Shown here in pieces: positions 59,694-60,263 of a stretch of 60,263 nucleotides of DNA. The translations under genes and the position numbers were made by a program. This stretch comes from Corynebacterium sp. (GTDB lineage: Bacteria > Actinomycetota > Actinomycetes > Mycobacteriales > Mycobacteriaceae). Within the stretch, counting starts at the first letter, position 1, and every line of letters begins with the position of its first letter. The stretch is taken from NCBI RefSeq assembly GCF_022712275.1, contig NZ_JALAGU010000035.1, forward strand, positions 1-60,263, written 5' to 3'. The notes under the pieces are model-generated. The model had not been told where the DNA came from. It ran no database searches and saw only the letters and a program-made list of their open reading frames with translations.

Positions 59694-60263
59694 CACTGTC
59701 GCGGTCCACGACCCGACCCAGCAGTTCCCCGACACCCTCGTCCTCCGCCAGGGCGAGGGTGTCGTCTATCTCGCGCACTCCCCCGTCGATCATCGTGGCG
59801 ATCACCCCGGCCGGACGTCCCTGTTCCGCGGTCGCCACCAGTTCGCGGGCCAGCTGCACCGACCCGGCGTTGACCTGTCCTGCCGGTACCCCCGGTGACA
59901 CCGGGCCGTCCGTCTCCCTGAGCACTCGGTGGGCGGCCCGGTGCGCCAGCACTCCCCCGGAGCCGCACCACGCGACCATGGACAGCAGGACCAGCGCCCG
60001 GTAGCGTAGCGGTCCCCGGGCGATACGGGCGGTCTCGGCGAGGAGGTTCTGCACCGCTGCAGAGCAGGGACCGGTGGACAGGACCACGAGGACGCGGGCC
60101 AGCGGTTCCCGGTGACAGACCCTGGAGATGAAACGTGCCGTACCCTCGTCCCCCAGCAGCCTCCGGAATGTCGACCCCCCGTCCTCCACGGTCGCCAGGT
60201 GGTCGATGACACCGCACAGTGCGACGATGTCCTGCAACGTTCCCTCTGTGCCCCCGTCTCCCC
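59650..60263 (-). CDS. DUF4192 family protein, 5' end beyond the window
   Basis: The frame stays open to the window edge, giving at least ~204 residues of the C-terminal part. A TTG at 60237 is the only possible internal start and is not convincing. Helical segments such as YRALVLLSMVAWCGSGGVLAHRAAHRVL fit the DUF4192 C-terminus, an actinobacterial family of unknown function next to galE in C. glutamicum. The last 44 bp overlap galE on the other strand. Confidence 0.7.
   Translation of the reverse strand, partial: GDGGTEGTLQDIVALCGVIDHLATVEDGGSTFRRLLGDEGTARFISRVCHREPLARVLVVLSTGPCSAAVQNLLAETARIARGPLRYRALVLLSMVAWCGSGGVLAHRAAHRVLRETDGPVSPGVPAGQVNAGSVQLARELVATAEQGRPAGVIATMIDGGVREIDDTLALAEDEGVGELLGRVVDRDSVSVVRSELARRAAR

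Noticed and set aside
1..60263. CRISPR array, insertion sequence or integrase
   Set aside because: No regularly spaced direct repeats, no transposase or recombinase motif and no terminal inverted repeats with target duplication were seen on either strand.

Overview
This 60 kb window is high-GC chromosomal DNA from a Corynebacterium (mycolic-acid actinobacterium). The gene order matches, as I recall it, two conserved blocks of Corynebacterium glutamicum (about cg1855-cg1884 and cg2077-cg2105) and of Mycobacterium tuberculosis (about Rv2580c-Rv2614c and Rv2673-Rv2711). Supporting this are the PimA/PatA/PgsA phosphatidylinositol-mannoside genes, an AftC-type arabinofuranosyltransferase, primary-like sigma factors SigA and SigB beside DtxR, and several actinobacteria-only DUF families. 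I see no insertion sequence, integrase, CRISPR array or prophage.

Left edge (1-6.5 kb): the 3' end of an unrecognised gene, a YpfJ-type zinc metallopeptidase, and a convergent betT-betB-betA unit that imports choline and oxidises it to glycine betaine. This osmoprotectant unit looks accessory relative to the conserved block that follows.

Block 1 (6.6-32.6 kb, mostly minus strand): hisS and a metallo-beta-lactamase hydrolase; a membrane cyclophilin; a long run read as ruvC-ruvA-ruvB-yajC-secD-secF-lipoprotein-apt-rel (Holliday-junction processing, Sec export, purine salvage, stringent response); a lone DUF3817 gene; yebC; pdxS-tesB-pdxT (PLP synthesis); thrS-HIT-pgsA-patA-pimA-LemA-like (phosphatidylinositol mannoside synthesis); and copC-PCuAC-Dyp peroxidase (extracytoplasmic copper and heme/peroxide handling).

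Junction (32.6-33.9 kb): five tRNA genes. Gly-Cys-Val-Gly lie on the minus strand behind a clear promoter and end in a hairpin plus a 65-nt near-palindrome. Val(CAC) lies on the plus strand with its own terminator. By my recollection this is where the large CGP3 prophage sits in C. glutamicum, and here it is empty.

Block 2 (33.9-60.3 kb): aftC-msrB; hemE-hemY-hemQ (coproporphyrin-dependent heme synthesis); DUF3000-rnd; dxs; DUF3710-DUF3159-TrmA-like methyltransferase; dut; DUF3093; DUF4193; divergent suhB and ppgK; sigA; a small membrane protein; DUF3039-helicase; DUF3099-methyltransferase-dtd; sigB with a good SigH-type promoter; dtxR with all seven metal ligands; galE; and a DUF4192 gene cut by the window edge.

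Two architectural habits stand out. Genes inside units are coupled by 4-nt ATGA/GTGA overlaps. Several solo or divergent genes instead have a -10-like hexamer 6-9 nt before the start codon, as expected for leaderless transcripts. I found no convincing new multi-gene system. The best leads are regulatory sequences (pdxS operators, the sigB promoter dyad, the tRNA-junction palindrome) and small conserved genes of unknown function.
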